Positions 12,401 to 27,400 of a DNA stretch of 64,000 nucleotides are shown in pieces (positions within the stretch are counted from its first letter, which is position 1; each line of letters begins with the position of its first letter). The notes under the pieces are model-generated. The model was not told the origin of the DNA. It ran no database searches and was given only the letters and a program-made list of their open reading frames with translations. Origin of the DNA: Certhia americana (Eukaryota > Chordata > Aves > Passeriformes > Certhiidae); assembly GCA_018697195.1 (NCBI GenBank), contig CM031859.1, forward strand, positions 52,436,828 through 52,500,827. Reading direction: 5' to 3'. The position numbers and the translations under genes were made by a program.

Positions 12401-15400
12401 GACAGCTTTATAGATAGACACAGAAGTATTTAGTCTTGCAAAACATAATCATGCTCTTGAAATATCTCCCATAGCTACAGTACATTAAAGACTGCATACT
12501 GGAGTAGCTTAGTCCTGTCTCATCTACTCAGCTGTGGTCTCACTCGATGCAGTTCTTCTTTTCAACCTGATTATTGTGCAAGAGGTGTTAATTTATACTG
12601 AACGCTCACTTATCTATTGCCCACTCATTGAGAATACTTCATCTCTTCATAGGCTGTTCATTTTTTTCTTATTGGTGTGAATTGAATTTGTCTTTAACAT
12701 ATAACAATTTTTTAGCAATTTATTACCAACCATTAGGAAAATTTTGAAGGTAAATCATTTTCACTTGTTTCATAAGTGAAATAATATATGAAAAAAAAAA
12801 CCCACAGCAAAAACTAAACTATAAAGGTCAACTTTTTTCAGGTTCAAGACCACTTATTTTCATCCTGCAAAATGTTTATCAGGTCTCCTAACCTTCTTGA
12901 TCAGCTACAGAACAGGTGTTCGTTATATAAAACATTATTTCCTGTAAAACTTGCTTTTCCTTGAATTCTCTCAGGCTTCTAAAGGCAAGCACACAGATGG
13001 CAAGAACAGGGGTGATAATCAGTTGGGGGGAGGTTAAATTTCATGTAGGAGCATAAATCAGAATGTATCATGCCCACAGTTATTGACTGCAGTTCCAGTG
13101 CAGTTCAGTTTATGTAACAAAATACTGTGAAATAGGAGGAAGAAGTCTGCAAATGGAAGCAATGAAAATGCAAAAGGAAGTCTTAAAATAACAGTAGTAT
13201 CTAGTTTTCTGCACCCCAATTCTTACTACACTAATCCAGGATCTACCTTGTCTCCTTTTCAATCACCACTTGAGTTTCATGATGTATTGAAAGTTTACTT
13301 TTTTTTTTCTCTGTCTCTGTATTTGACTCTACTCTTTGTCTTTGCTGTATTGAACAGTCAACAAAATAAGAACCATATTGAGTTAACTGTGAAAACTTTA
13401 ATGAACAGAAAAGATTTAATCTACATGAAGAATAGATTTCAGGGGAAAAAAAAGTAATTTTCTTTTGAAAATTACTTCTCTTTTCTACAAAAACATACAT
13501 TTTGCTTAGTGGGTTTTTTTTTAGCTATTGAACTGCCTAGCTTTGCTGAAATAAATAATTACACACTTGTAAAACTTTAGTAAAACTCTCCATATCTCTT
13601 AATATCACCAGTGAATTCATTGTTTCACAGTTTGCTTCATCTCCTGAGATGTTTGGGTTTGCCAGTTCTTTATGCAGAGAAACAGAAAGGTATTCCCACA
13701 ACTCTGTTCTAACAGATGAAGAATTCTCCTGTCTGCTGCATAAAAGATACAAGATGAGAATTTCTTATGATACTTAATTGAAGGCAAAGGGGGGGGAGGA
13801 AATGCAAACTTCTTTTGATATATGCAGCACAAAACAATATTTTTCATCCTGAAGGATATTTGCAGGAAAAGAAGCTTATAAGCTGGTTAGTGAAAAGTGG
13901 TAGGGGAAAAGCATTTTTTTAAAAGTAAACTGTCAGTATTTTTACCTGGATTCTTACAGGCTTAGTATGCTGGGCCATGCTGTTATATGGAGATTTTTTT
14001 AGGCTTTTTCTTACATTCAAATCCATAATCATACTATATATCTTACAGAGCTGCTTAGATTTTCCAAACTGCCCACCTGCTTTTCTCAAACTTCATCCAA
14101 ATTACCTTATGATTTAATATGTTATATTGGCTAGTCCACAGTGGGCAACATTAATTATTTCCTTTTTTTTGTGAGATAAGCCTATCAATTTTGTTCTTTG
14201 TGTTTTATATTAAATTGTCCATTACTAAATCCTAAGCAATGTCTTTCCTATTCCCTAATTGTTGTTTCCATTTTTTTCTCCCACTACTGCACACTTGGGG
14301 TAATATGTATGAAATTAATGTTACCTCCCACAGAATTGCCTGTGTGCCATACAATATCTAAATTAAATGTCTTAAACGTTTAGCAGGAAGAAATGAGCTT
14401 TGTTGTTCTTCCCCCAGCTTGTGATGATCAATGCACAGGACTCCTGCTCAATGACCTCGATCGGCTAAACCAGATGATCCTGAGTGTTAACCTTAGTGGT
14501 CCACTGCCTGCTCCCTATCAAATGTTACATGGTTTTGAGAACATGACACAGGAATTAAAGGTATGTTGGCAGTATTCACGTGTATAAATAACAGAGCTTC
14601 AGTACAGCTGGACTTGACTCTGTTCAACCATACAGCTGTGAGTAGGTTTAGGGAAAAAGAAAAAGTCAAGATTTAGTTATTTCAGGCTTGCTTTGGTTGC
14701 TAAATAAGTATTACAGTTATTTATTTTTACTTACTTTAATAAATAAATCTTGCAACAGTAGTTTTTGAACATATGTGCAAGGAGTTATACTTCAGCCATA
14801 GAAAAGCAATGTTTCATACAATTAAAATAGTTTTCATGCTGATGATCTCTAAAATGGTTATATATTTATATACACTATGTTCCCTGCCATACTTACAAGT
14901 TATGCAAAGTTGTCAAGATTCCTGAAAAAAGCCTGTTGGATGAATGTGACACGAGTCAATGACAAAAGGATTGCATACTGAAATGAAATGTTTGATGCTT
15001 CTTCTCTTCAATATTTGGAAGCACTGACATCCATTACATGCTGATTTTTCACTCTCCCATCTCTTTCCCAACAGCATTTGCTTTCACCTCAGAGAGCACC
15101 AGAGAGATTTCTTCAGCTAGCACAAGAAAATCTGGATACCTTGGTGACAGAAATGGATGAACTACTGACAAGAGTATGTCTATGATCACATTGAGGTCTA
15201 TGGGTTTGGCTGAGGCTGCATAATGACAGAAATCTGAATATGCATTAAACATGAATGAATAGATGAATTGTAAGATGCTTCTCAGTGTCTAAAATGGCAG
15301 CAAGTCCTCTAAAAATCTCTTTTTGTGGGCCAATATATTGACACATATTTTCTGCAAAATTTCCCAGAAAGGTAAGAAAGCTTTTTCACGTCACCTACAG

Positions 15401-18400
15401 ACCACCCAAGAATGATTTTACCTGGAAAATATGACATTAAAGAGGTGTGTGAGTTTAGTTAAACATATGTGTTCTGGATTTCATTTATGATGATAGTTAT
15501 CATCTTCTGGATATCAATAGATGTGCTATGTACTCTTTTTATTACAAAAGTTTTATTTCAATATCGACCTCATTTTGGTCAGTAACAACAATGTCTAAGA
15601 AAATAATATAAATTGTGCCACCTAGTGGAGAAAAAATAGGGATATGAACCAGCTTCAGAATAAATAAAGCTGTCCAACATACATTGATGTGAAGAACTTC
15701 CAAAAGTCATGCTTGTGAGTTGAAAGAGCCACATAAGAAAGATGTGGAGTACTGTAATGATCAATTTACACCTCAGAGAATCACATAAACTCCAGGTAGC
15801 TTTAACGTCATTTTGCATCTCTAAATTGTGCATGGCTTAAGGAACTAAAATTCTCAGAGAAACTGTTTTCTTTGTGTGGTTTTTATTCAATTTTGAAATG
15901 GGTAGTGGGTAAGCAAGCATCTGAAGTGTGTTTGCACATGTAGGCAGCCACACGTGTGTGAATACACCAGTATGTACCATACATCTGTACATACTGACAT
16001 TGTGAGAAAGCTTGCTTTTCCACTTCTGTTTAATCTTTTATCTTTCTGCAAGAAGCAACTGCAGGAATTTTAACCCATTTAGCTCTACAAGCAGAGAATA
16101 TTATATTTCTTATATGAAAATTTCTTTATCTTAGGCTAAAACAATTTTTTTTTCCTCTTGTAAAGTTGCTCTTTTTAATATCCTTTTCCAATTTTCCCCA
16201 TAGAGATGACCTACTATAATGCAGATTCTGTCCTTCTGTAGACAACTCTTGGAATAAAAAATATATCAAAAGTATGATCTTAGGATAGTTATTGTGGTGG
16301 CCACATTATTACCACTCCCTTTTTACAGTTTTTCATCATTGTGACTACTAACTAGCCTTATGATTTTCAGTTATCCTTACAGAGTGGTTTGGAGTAGTTT
16401 GGGGTGTTTGTTTGTTTTTTAAATTTAGGGGCTGGCAACTGACTGCAGGTCCTACCTTTTTCCTTCTGTATTTGCTTTAAAAAGAAGCATGAGTCCTGAT
16501 GTAGTGTTCAAGGCCCATTTCCAAATGAAGATACAGCGAATAGCAACATAATGGCTGGCACTTGGAGTACATAGTAGAGATACCGATTAAATATTGATAC
16601 CATATATAGATACCAAAGTTTTTCCCTGTATCTGATTTGCAGGATCACTATATTTTCAAAGTGAAACCAGTACTGATAAAGAAAAAAGCTGGTGAGGATT
16701 GGTGAGGAATCTATTTCCATGAAAAAAAAAAAAAAAAATCTAATAATTTTAAGATAAAATACAGAAGACAATAGTATTTAGTCACTACAAAACTTTCAGG
16801 GATTTTGCTTCCCTGTGGTCTCTTTTCAACCAATGATCTCTTACCTCAATGCAGCATTCCCTTCCCTTATTTTACAGGATTCTGTGCCTCATTTACTTTG
16901 CCATATAGAAGATTCTCATGTCTTTCTTGCATTAATTATATTCACATGTTAGCATGCACATTGCCACACCTACCACCAGAGGAAGGCCTGATATCTTCAG
17001 CTCCTTTCAGTTCACTGCACTTCATCAAAACCCCTGCTTCCCTTCTAATTAGGAACCTTCAGAGCATTAAAGAAAGACAGGGATCACTCGTCTTGATTGA
17101 AATGCTTCTTTTGTCTTTTTAAACTTTTACCTTTCTTCCAAAGTACTGAATTTCTCTAACTCAAAAATTTCTGGAAGTAGTAGAGGCAGCTTAGTTTGCA
17201 ATAGCTGGGAACGTTTGGAAAGAGAGCCAAGAACTTCCATCTGTACAGCAATGTCTGTGTTTACACCTCCTTCTGTGGTCTGCAGCTCACTAGCTGGAGA
17301 AATTCCTGTAGGACACCCTCCAGATGCTATCTAGAGGAGTTCTTTAAGGCTTGATTAAGTTTTCAAACTATATAAGCATAGAAACAAAACCAAAACAAAA
17401 AAAGCATGCATAGTTGCTAATACTTGCTTATAGTTTAAATTGATAAGTGGCTACTCCAGACTGGAACCAAGTATTTCATGGAACCTCCATCACTAAGTAT
17501 AAGCTGTGGACATCACCAAAGCATGCTCACTGATCTCAAATACTTGCTTTACTGATTTCTGTGGTAGGGTTTTCCTTTATGCCAAAAAGTTTAATTTATG
17601 TCCAAATAATTTCTTGAAGACTCATTCCAAACCCTTGCTCTGGGTCCAGTCTGCCTGACCCTTACTGCTCTTGAGCCGTAGTCAATTGGATATGTAGAGA
17701 ATTACTATGACCTTATTAACAAATAAAAACATTTATTTAGCCATGGAATGGCCAACTACACTATGAAGGATCTTAGCCATTTAATATGGTTTACGGAATT
17801 AAATCTTGACTAGATAATGAAGCAAAAGCCCATTTTTCAGCAAAGGAAATACTGTCAAAATACAGAAGGCCTTCAGTGGACCTGAATGGGATTTAAGTAC
17901 TAAAGGGAACTGTCACTGAAAGGAAATGAAAATTGTTCAATGACAGATTAATTTTCACAAAAATGAGGTATGTGCTATTCAGTGATAAATAGAGAGGTTA
18001 AAGTGGCCAGCCTGAATTAGCATGAATGTGGAAAAAGTAATCACAACTAAGAAAGGAATATGTAAGTTATAAAACCCCATTTGTAGCAAAGGACTAGATG
18101 TATTATAGAATAGAATAAAACTGAATGTGAATATTCCAAACAAACAAAACTCAAAGAATAAAAGGTTGCTTGTGGAGGGTTTTTCAATAAATAATAAATT
18201 ATTCTCAATTACATGAAGAATTAAATGACATCAGAAATGCCAAGTATGGTTCAAGCCGTGGTCCATCAAGACTATTTGGAATTTTTGCCTCTTTTCTATC
18301 CCAACTGCCTCTTACAGCTCACTGTAACATATTTTAGTTCTGTATCCAGGCAGGTAAAAAAGGTTTGTAAATCTTAGAGGAGGTAACCAATAGTATGATT

Positions 18401-21400
18401 AAAGCCATGTAAGTGTGAAAAGACTTGTTCCTCTACTGATAGAGGGATGGAATAGAGCAAACTCCCCACAGACTATATGGGTTCTTAATTCTTCCTGTAT
18501 ATTTCTATTTACCTGAACCGTTTTCATATAAATTACTTGCAGTGTAAATTACTTTCAGTGTAACTACTCTGAAGTGGCCCAAAATTGTAAGTGGAATGAT
18601 AATGCCAGGGATTTCATTTGAGAAACCCAGATGTAAAGTACCTTGACGACTGCCATCTAGAAGCTAATCAGGCAAAAATAAACGTGCTTAAGTGCTACTA
18701 TTTCTCTGACTATTACTGAAAAGTGTGGGGTTTTTTGTAAGGGAGAAACAATTTGTGCAGTTCAAGTCAGGGAAAGCCTAAGCTCATTTTGAATTATTGA
18801 CCTTCTAGCCATTTCACAGAGACTGGGAAATTCATAATGCCCTGTTTCAAGATTCTTTCAGGAATGTAATCCCTAAAGTAAAAAGCTAGGGTTTTATTTG
18901 TTTTATTTGTTGGAGATTTTGGGGGGGTTGGTTTATTTTTGGGGGGGTTGGGTTATTTTGGTTTGGGGTTTTTTTTAGTTGGTTTGGTTTGTTTGTTCTG
19001 GAGTTTTTTTTGCTTTTCAGTACAGGTCAACAATCTTTGTGTCTTGAAATGTTTAGCTTCTTTCTAATAAAAAAGGGTCTATTTTATAGATAGGGACCTC
19101 AAGAGCTAAGTAGAATGTCCTAATATGATTCCTTTCCTAGGTGTGTTTTTCAGGTCTGCAACAGACATCTCTTTTTCTGCTGCTGCTGTGATTTAGTGCA
19201 ATTACAAAACATTTAGTTACAGAAAGCTAAAATTTTACTGAGCACCCCAGTGTGTTATAAATGAATAACTTCAAGCATTAGAACTGAATAAAACTACTTT
19301 TTATTTTTCTCTCTTTTTCTTGGTCAAATTAATATATTGATTTAAGGTTCTTCCTGCTTGTTGGAATGAACTGTCTCTTTGAGAACACCTCCAGGGAGGA
19401 AGCAAAGGGGTCATGATACCTGCTGCACTTTGTCAATCGAAAAGTACACAATTGTGAAACTATGGAAAGTATTCCCTGAAGAATCTATTAAATGGTTCCA
19501 AACAGCATTTCTTTAAGCAAAGATATTATTATGCAGTGGATAATTTCATCCTGTCTCCATTGATGTGCTCCTGCACACAAGTAGGGTTTCTAAGAACTTA
19601 AAATAAAGCCTTCCAATTGCCATTTAAAGGAAAAGGTAATAAAATTTAATTGTGTACTTGAAGAGAGCATTTCATTTCCCATGCATCTGATCAATAATTC
19701 ATTGATTGCCTCTGGCCTGAGGAAAGTTTTGTACATGGATTCAGCCAGTAGGAATAACATAGTGCAGCCTTGTCCTGTTCATTAATTATATTTTCCCTGA
19801 ATTTGTATCACCAGGCTACCAAGGTGACAGCAGATGTTGAGCAGACCAGGCAGGATGCCGAGAGGACTAATGACAGAGCAAAATCTCTTGGACAGTTCGT
19901 CAAAGGCATTCTCCAAGCTGCCGAAGGTATTGGGAAAAATTAAAATACTTGAGTTGTTTCTCATGAAAACTGGATGATGGTTGGGGAAGAGGGTCTGAGA
20001 GACAGTGTGGAAGATTTTATTTGCTGAGAAATGTCATATGCTTAAAATGTTGAATGAAGAAAAGGCAGTAAACGATCTTCAAATCTGTGTGTACAGTTTA
20101 TATAAACACTTAGTGTATTGGTAATTATGAACAAAGACTAGACGAAGAAAAATGAGCATGTTCCTTCAGGATTTTTGCAGTTATCTGAAGAGCTGTTATG
20201 ATGAATTAAGAAACAGGGCTTAGCTTTTGTTTATTTTCAAAGCAGTTAAAAATATGTATTGGTAAAAGAGTTTGATGTAATTTTAGCACTTGGTACATTA
20301 ACAATTCATCTTAATTCACCAACTTCACTTCAAAAATGCATTTACTTCTTGCTGCTAATGAACATCTGCTGCTTGGAATTTGCAAGTGACTCCTAACCCT
20401 ACCTAAGCATGGAGCCAAAAGCAATACTCTGCCTTCTACAGACTGATTTACTGTGCTTGCACTGCAGTACATGAAGTACATGAAGTCCTGAGAAAAGTAG
20501 ATTTTAGGTGGCCTTCAGAAGCAAGACCTATATATTTCATAAAACTATTAAATAAGATAATGGTTAAAAAATTACAATAATTTGCAGATACAGACAGTTT
20601 TTTATTTAAAAAAGACTTTTCAGTTCTCTTCTCCTCCAAATATTCTCTGCAGTACTGGTTTTAGTAGCTATGCTTCTGAAGGTCTATTCATTGAAAGGGA
20701 AAGCTTCCACTTTTGTCCAAGTGCTATAAAATACATTTTATATTGCCTTTTGTGTAACACATCCCTGTATGTGATTTGGAAGTGAACTCAACAGCAATTT
20801 AGGATATCCTTAGGACTTGTATCTTTGACAAGAAAAAATTGTGGGAAAAGCAACAAGAAAAAGTGAGCAATTTTTTCAGAATTTTTTTAAACAAAAGGCC
20901 ATGTTCCTAACATTTCAGGATGAATTTGGGATGATGAGCAAAACCAGATCTTTGACTCTACAAAGTTTATGCCCAGTGTTTGTAACCCAAACGAAAATTT
21001 CCTCAAGCATGTTTAGCACTGAGAAGTTTGTAGTGATTGGTACTAATGAACATACTTTGACTGCTTATCCACTTCTACTGAGCTCATTGTTGATTTTTTG
21101 AGTAGTTGTAACTGATTTTCCTTCTTAGCTATAGAATTTCCCTGCTTTGCAGTTCCTAGTCTTTGTCTATGTCAGTGCACCCAAATCTTTTACCACCGCT
21201 GGACTCTGGTAGTTGCATTATACCAAGACTCAAAGCAAAACATGATTAGGAGAAGGATAAAAATGGGTATAAATTTTTCTGAACATAAGAATAGCTTAGC
21301 TAACATATTCATTTTCTCTTTTAAGGTAAATATTCAGGGAAGTTATTCACAATTTTTTTTAAAGAATATTTTTTTAAATTAATATATAGACCTATTCCTG

Positions 21401-24400
21401 GCCCAAGGTATCTGGGTAATGATACATAATATAGTACATATAGAAGTCATCCAAGATCCATTTGAGCAAAGTGTAGTCTTTTTCCAGACCTCACTGCACC
21501 ACAAAAAAACACTCATTATTAAAGATACAAATCTCAGTTCTCAACAGCTGATCCAAGACATCATTAGGTTAAAATTTTCTTCATAATTTTCTCTAAACCT
21601 ATGCAATGTGTAGATGAAATAGTAATTTATTGAGGTTTAAAAAACTATTTTTAATTTCTTTAATTAAAAATTTAATTTTAAATACTCAAAAGTACCCCTG
21701 TGACCAGGAACAAAGACATTTAGGAGAAATCAATTACTCGGGAGCCTGTACCTATGGAAGGGCAGCAGTACTTCTTAAAATTGAAGATGGAACTGATTGT
21801 CATAAATGACCCAGTTGCTTCTGAAACTGGGTATTCTAACAATTTGTGGCGTGCTATGCCAGGAAGATTTTAGTCCATCTTTGAATATGGCGCCATGTGT
21901 ACAGCTTTATCTGTTCGGAATAATTCAACTGTTCCAAACACATTTACAGTATACCTTCATAAATTCCAAACTTCATATTTTTCTTTCCCACTTCTGGATA
22001 TCTTAAACACATGAGTGGGTTTAGACATCTGTGGGTGTCTTTCACTCCTCTTCTGCTTCATTTTCTAAAATTTAACAATTGTTTATTCATCCTAGCACTG
22101 TTAGGTCTGAATGCTAAAAATGACATATTTTGAGGTTCTCCAAAAATAATTTAAGCCTAATTTTCATTGCTTGTACTGCCTGATACTTAAGTCTGCAAGC
22201 AATATAGCAAATTATCTCCTGCCTGTTTTAAGGTTCAGTGCAAATTCTTTCTTTAAGGGGGAGGAGGAGGGGAGCAATGCATTTCATATATTGGATATAA
22301 AGGCTTCTTTACTTATTGTGTTGAAAAGTGAACTGTAATAAAAGGTTTGATGAAATATATATTAATTACTTTCTCATTTGTTACTGGTCATTGGTTTAAC
22401 TATCCTTTATATTTCACAGCAGAAATAGCCAGTGCAAATTGTGTTCCATTTGCTAATAGTTGACAGCTTCTCTGCTTTTCATTACCAGCTCCTTACATAA
22501 ATATATTTTGGTCCCCTGCAGCTGCAAATGAAGATGCTGTAAAACTGAATGAGACACTCAGAACTCAAGACAAGACTTTGGAGAAGAGTCTTCCAGAACT
22601 GCAGAATGAGGCTGAAGGAATGCTCATAGAGATGAGAAATAGAGACCTCAGTATGAAAGAAAAAATAGCTCAAGATGAGTTAAAGTGAGTAGAGAGAACT
22701 CTGTCTTCCACCTCCTAGTGGCAATTTCTGACTCTTGTAAATGTGATTGTCATGCTTGCCAATCAAGTTTTCTAGCTGAGGCTTGCAGAAATGTGAAAGA
22801 AAGAAAAGTCTAATACTTTATATCTGTTGACACAGCATTTGCATTTTTGGAAATGTTTACATATGTTGAAAGCAATCCCTAGGAAATTACTTCCCTGCTC
22901 CACAGGTACCAGCAACATTTCTAATTGAATTCTAATTTATCTGTTTATTTTTAGCTTCTGCTTCAAACCTGATGAATGGCCTTTGTACTAAAAATTTCAT
23001 CTGGAAGCTTGTGGTTTTTTCGTGGAAAACTGTCTGAAAATTTTTTTCAATAGAGTGGACATTAAAAAGAATGTATTTTGCCATGTTGAGAATAGTGTAG
23101 GTCAGAATAAACCATCTCTGTGGCATAGTTGAGAAGCCTGCTGTTTGGTTATTTATCTGTAAATAAATGTAAATATATATAATTATATTGGCATCTGTTT
23201 ATAAAGCATTATGGCAAATGCTTGAAACTTACCTGATTCAGAAAAATACTTGGCTTGAAGTTAAAGTTCTGGTAGTTTGTTACCTGTGTATCAGTAAGAC
23301 CAGGCATATTTCTAGAACTAGACTGTGCTTAGCTCTTCAGCAGTGCAAACAATCAGCAGGGAATCCAGCTGTGCAGTGACATGGTCCATTGAAGTTGTGA
23401 TGGATCAGAAAACTCTCTGGGATAAAGTTATGCAGGCCTGAAAATGTCATTTATCAGGTGCGTGCATACTGTAAGGAGACATAAATGGAATACAAAATTA
23501 GCTGAGAATTTCAAGTAGTTTAGAATCAGATTTGCACTGTCTGTATTAGACTTTATAAGCCAGATCATTTTCTGGAAATCCTGCAAGTGCAGTATTTCTT
23601 CCCTAACTCTGATAGCTTTGCTTTCTGTTCTCTTGAGAAAGAATATATTGCAAACTTATTTGTGAGCAATGTGTTATTGCTTTTTCATCTGATTCCACTG
23701 AGCCTCTTCTATGCCTTCACTACTCACACAGAGAAATAAACCAGGAAAAAGTAGGGATGAGAAAAATTTAGCCAAACCTTTGAATGTGCTGCCTGCAAAT
23801 TTAGGACTGGCTGGAGAAGAGCCTTTCCAACAAGGTGCTATTAGTCCTCAAACGCTACAGCCGACATGAAACTCTCAGACTATGATGAAATGATTTCTTA
23901 CTCTAGCCCAATAGCTAGAGTAGAAAGTGCAGTAGGGTTTTTTTGAGGGAAAGAACTTCTCTCTTTCGTCCATTCTTCCTGAAATGTACAAAGCGAATGT
24001 TTAAATTTCTCAATATAGGAATATATTTTATATTAAGAGATACATTAATATATTCATTGATTTCCATTAAAGTTTTATGGTTTCTCTCAAGTATAGGGTT
24101 ACCTCTTTATAGGTAGTCACTGAGATACAAGAAATTTTGGCAGTCAACTCAACAGAAGGAAAATTAGTCACTGTGCATTTCAGAGTGGGGAGGAAAGGAC
24201 CCTAGAGATGTTGTCTTCTGAAACTGCCTCTTGAAGAAAAATGTTACAAAACTCTTTAAAAAATGTAGCAGAATAGTGGATAGAATACACTCTGCAAGGA
24301 AGAAGAACTCTGGAGGTAGATATATGTGCATGTGTGTGGATCGCTGTGCTCCACACATGTATGTATTCTCTACAGACCCATTTGAAATATTTACTTTTGA

Positions 24401-27400
24401 ATAAAGTAAGTCTTCTGCAAGCCTCATGATCCCTTTGAAGTAGTTAATCATGCTTTTTTGGTAAGATGTCTTTTGTCAGTAGTTGTATTCTGTTTTCAGA
24501 ATTTTGTCCAAGAACAGAATGACAAGACTCAGTGGATCCTTTCCTATGTTTTCCATGAACTCTCAAAACTTAAATGAAGAAGACAAATGAAGTAAAGTCT
24601 TCTTGCTTTCATAGATGACAAAGTTTCTTTTGCATATGAAGTTTTTTCCCTTATTTCCTTCAAATTTTTCAAGTCCAGGCTCTTATTGCCTTAATGTACT
24701 GAAATTGCATATTAGTCAATAATTTCTCTCTAAAAAGAGCATACAGAGAAATATACCAGTTGCTGTTCTGAACTGCCATGATTTTCATATTTATGAAGTA
24801 AATGTTTTCTCAGATGCCACTGAGTTGCTATCAAGGGATGCTGTGAGCCAGAATTCTTTCTTTCTGTTTAGTACGCTGAGTAGCTTTATCTTTGTGTGAC
24901 TTTTTTTCTTCTAGTTTCTCTGATGGCTTCTCTTCTGAACCTCTGTGAATTTCTGTCATCCACTTTCCTGGGACAGTGAATTGCGTAACTCAGCCATACA
25001 GTGCTGGGAGATATGCCTCCTATGTTTTGACATTGCTTTCTGAAATTCATTTTTGCTTTTGGATAGACATTGAACAGTTGATCACCTTATCCATGCTATT
25101 TATGATGTTACAACCCTTATTTCTTCTCCTGATAGGGCAATTCTAACATATTTAGACTCTCAGACGCAGTTGATGGGTTTTAATCATTTTGTCATCAGTT
25201 TCTAATCTTGTTTGTTCTCTTGCATTCATTTTGAGCATCCAGACCATTCATCATTCCATGTATTAGCCGAGATTTGTGATTGTTTTTTCTAAAACTTCAA
25301 GCATTTTGTATAGTTTTATTCCTTTTCTAGGATGGTATCCAGTGAAAATAGCACAGCTTAAGTGTATAAGAGAGTATTTCAAGGAATGTGATGCAGTCCA
25401 GACACACAGAAATTCTAAAGCAAGGGATTACATGGAACAGATTTTCTCATACTTCATTAGAAAGAGCAGAGGGAAAATGCACAACGGATCAATATGAAAG
25501 TGCTATCTTTAGAGCACCAAGGAAGAATTTTGAGGTGGACTACTGGATGGATAAGTAGTTTGAACTGTGCTATGAGGCAAGGGAGTAAAAGGGAAATCCA
25601 TCTGTTTTGTACTGTTCCTCCAGTACTGCAGAGTCATAAGGGTGTCAAATTTGACAGAAGTGTAAGACAGGAGCTTCTTATAGAAGAATAATGGAGGAGA
25701 TATGAGAGAAATCCTGAATTCCTTTCTACACTTTTGTGACAGGGTGTCAATATTGGGATTTAGTTTTTGATTAAATATTTTGTCCTCAGAAGTTGTGAAT
25801 TCAAAATGTGAATTTTTTTTTTTCATCAAAACCAAAGGCAGAACTGATGGAGAAAAGAAACTGCAATACATCTCAGAAAATGCCAAAGCTAAGATAACAA
25901 TTTGACTTCCCTTGGCTCCACTTCAGACCCTTCATCTAAATTATGTCCAGTGTCAGTATATCTTTTCCTTCTTTCCTATATCTTTTCAGTGTGCATTTAT
26001 TCACATGTTTATTTTTAAAAGATTACTAATGGAACTGACTACAGGCAGGCCAAATTGCAGTGTTTTTTCAGAAAATACAGTTGTTGTTTTCCACACATTG
26101 GCATAATGAAACAGGAAAAAAAACTTAATCTGTCCTAGGTGGAAGCATGATAAATTTCTTCCGTAGTTGTTATCTACCCTATATATTCCTGTTTACTTGA
26201 GATTTTTCTTATCTCTAAAGCATCATTTTGGAAGTGCCTGAAGTGCCTCTTTCTTTTTTTTTTCCCTGCCCCTGATATATCATTGGATTAGCAGAGTGGC
26301 GTTGCCTTGTGTGAAACTGACTCGAGGCAGGCAGATGACAGTACTCCAGTTCCTTAAAACCAGGGTCAGCAAAATCCTTTAAAAATATTCCAGGATGTAT
26401 TTTAGATGAATAAAATTTTTTGACTACTGGAAGTCATAAATCCAAGGATCCGGGTTTGGGTTTTTTTATTTCACCAGAAAGCATTTATGGTTTTTGACTG
26501 TCTAATCTAAAGCAGTTGTCTGTTTCAAGACAGCTTGAAATTGGGCATATCTACAAATCCTCCTTAGTTCAAGATAGGAAACCACTTTGTGTCACATGTC
26601 ACATCAATGTGAGTGAAGGAAATCTTTTAGACAAGTTGAAATGTTTCAGAAAACCTCACTTTCTTAGTCAGATCTTAAGAACCAAAATTAACCAAAAAGT
26701 GTAAAAAAAAAAAAAAAAGTCTTTAATGGAGAGTATATGAATATATCCCGCTTCATAAATAGGACGTTAGTGGAATTTAAAAGCCTCTTTTAAGAAAAAG
26801 CTTAAACCCAGCTGTCCTTTCACTTTATTAAGCATATGTCATCTTGAAAATTAATTTGAGACTTAATTTAATTTAATTTTCTTTGAGACTTAGTTTTTCT
26901 ATTTCATTTACATATTATTGAGACTATTCAGCTTATTTGGTGTAGGGAATATGTAGTCAGTGTCTTCATGGGTGGCAATGTATTTCAGGAATGCAGAAAA
27001 TCTTTTGGACAAGGTGAAGAAATTATTTGGTGAGCCCAGTGAGAAAACTGAGGATCTCAAAAATAAGGTCCGGGACAAGCTAGCAAACTACCACAGCATA
27101 GTTGATGATGCTCAAGATCTGCTAAGAGAAGCTGCAAGTAAAATTTGGGAGGCTGATCGTTTATCTGCAGTCAACCATAAAAATATGACCATGCTGGAGG
27201 TGAGTGCTGACAAGTTTTATCCTCTGTTACTCGGATTCTGATTAAAGATTGAACCTTTGCATGATTAAATATTGAAACAAAAATATAAGCAAAAGTATGA
27301 TTAAAATATAAATATATCTGGTGTAATTTAAAGGGAACATGTTCCTCAGAATGAGGAAATGCACTGGCTTTTAAAATTGGAATTGCTCCCCTGCTTTATT

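Noticed and set aside
25509..25886. 125-codon minus-strand open frame in intron 8
   Set aside because: Its composition is low-complexity (Ser, Phe, Lys, Leu) in an AT-rich intron, with no domain I recognise. An open frame of this size is expected by chance in 64 kb.
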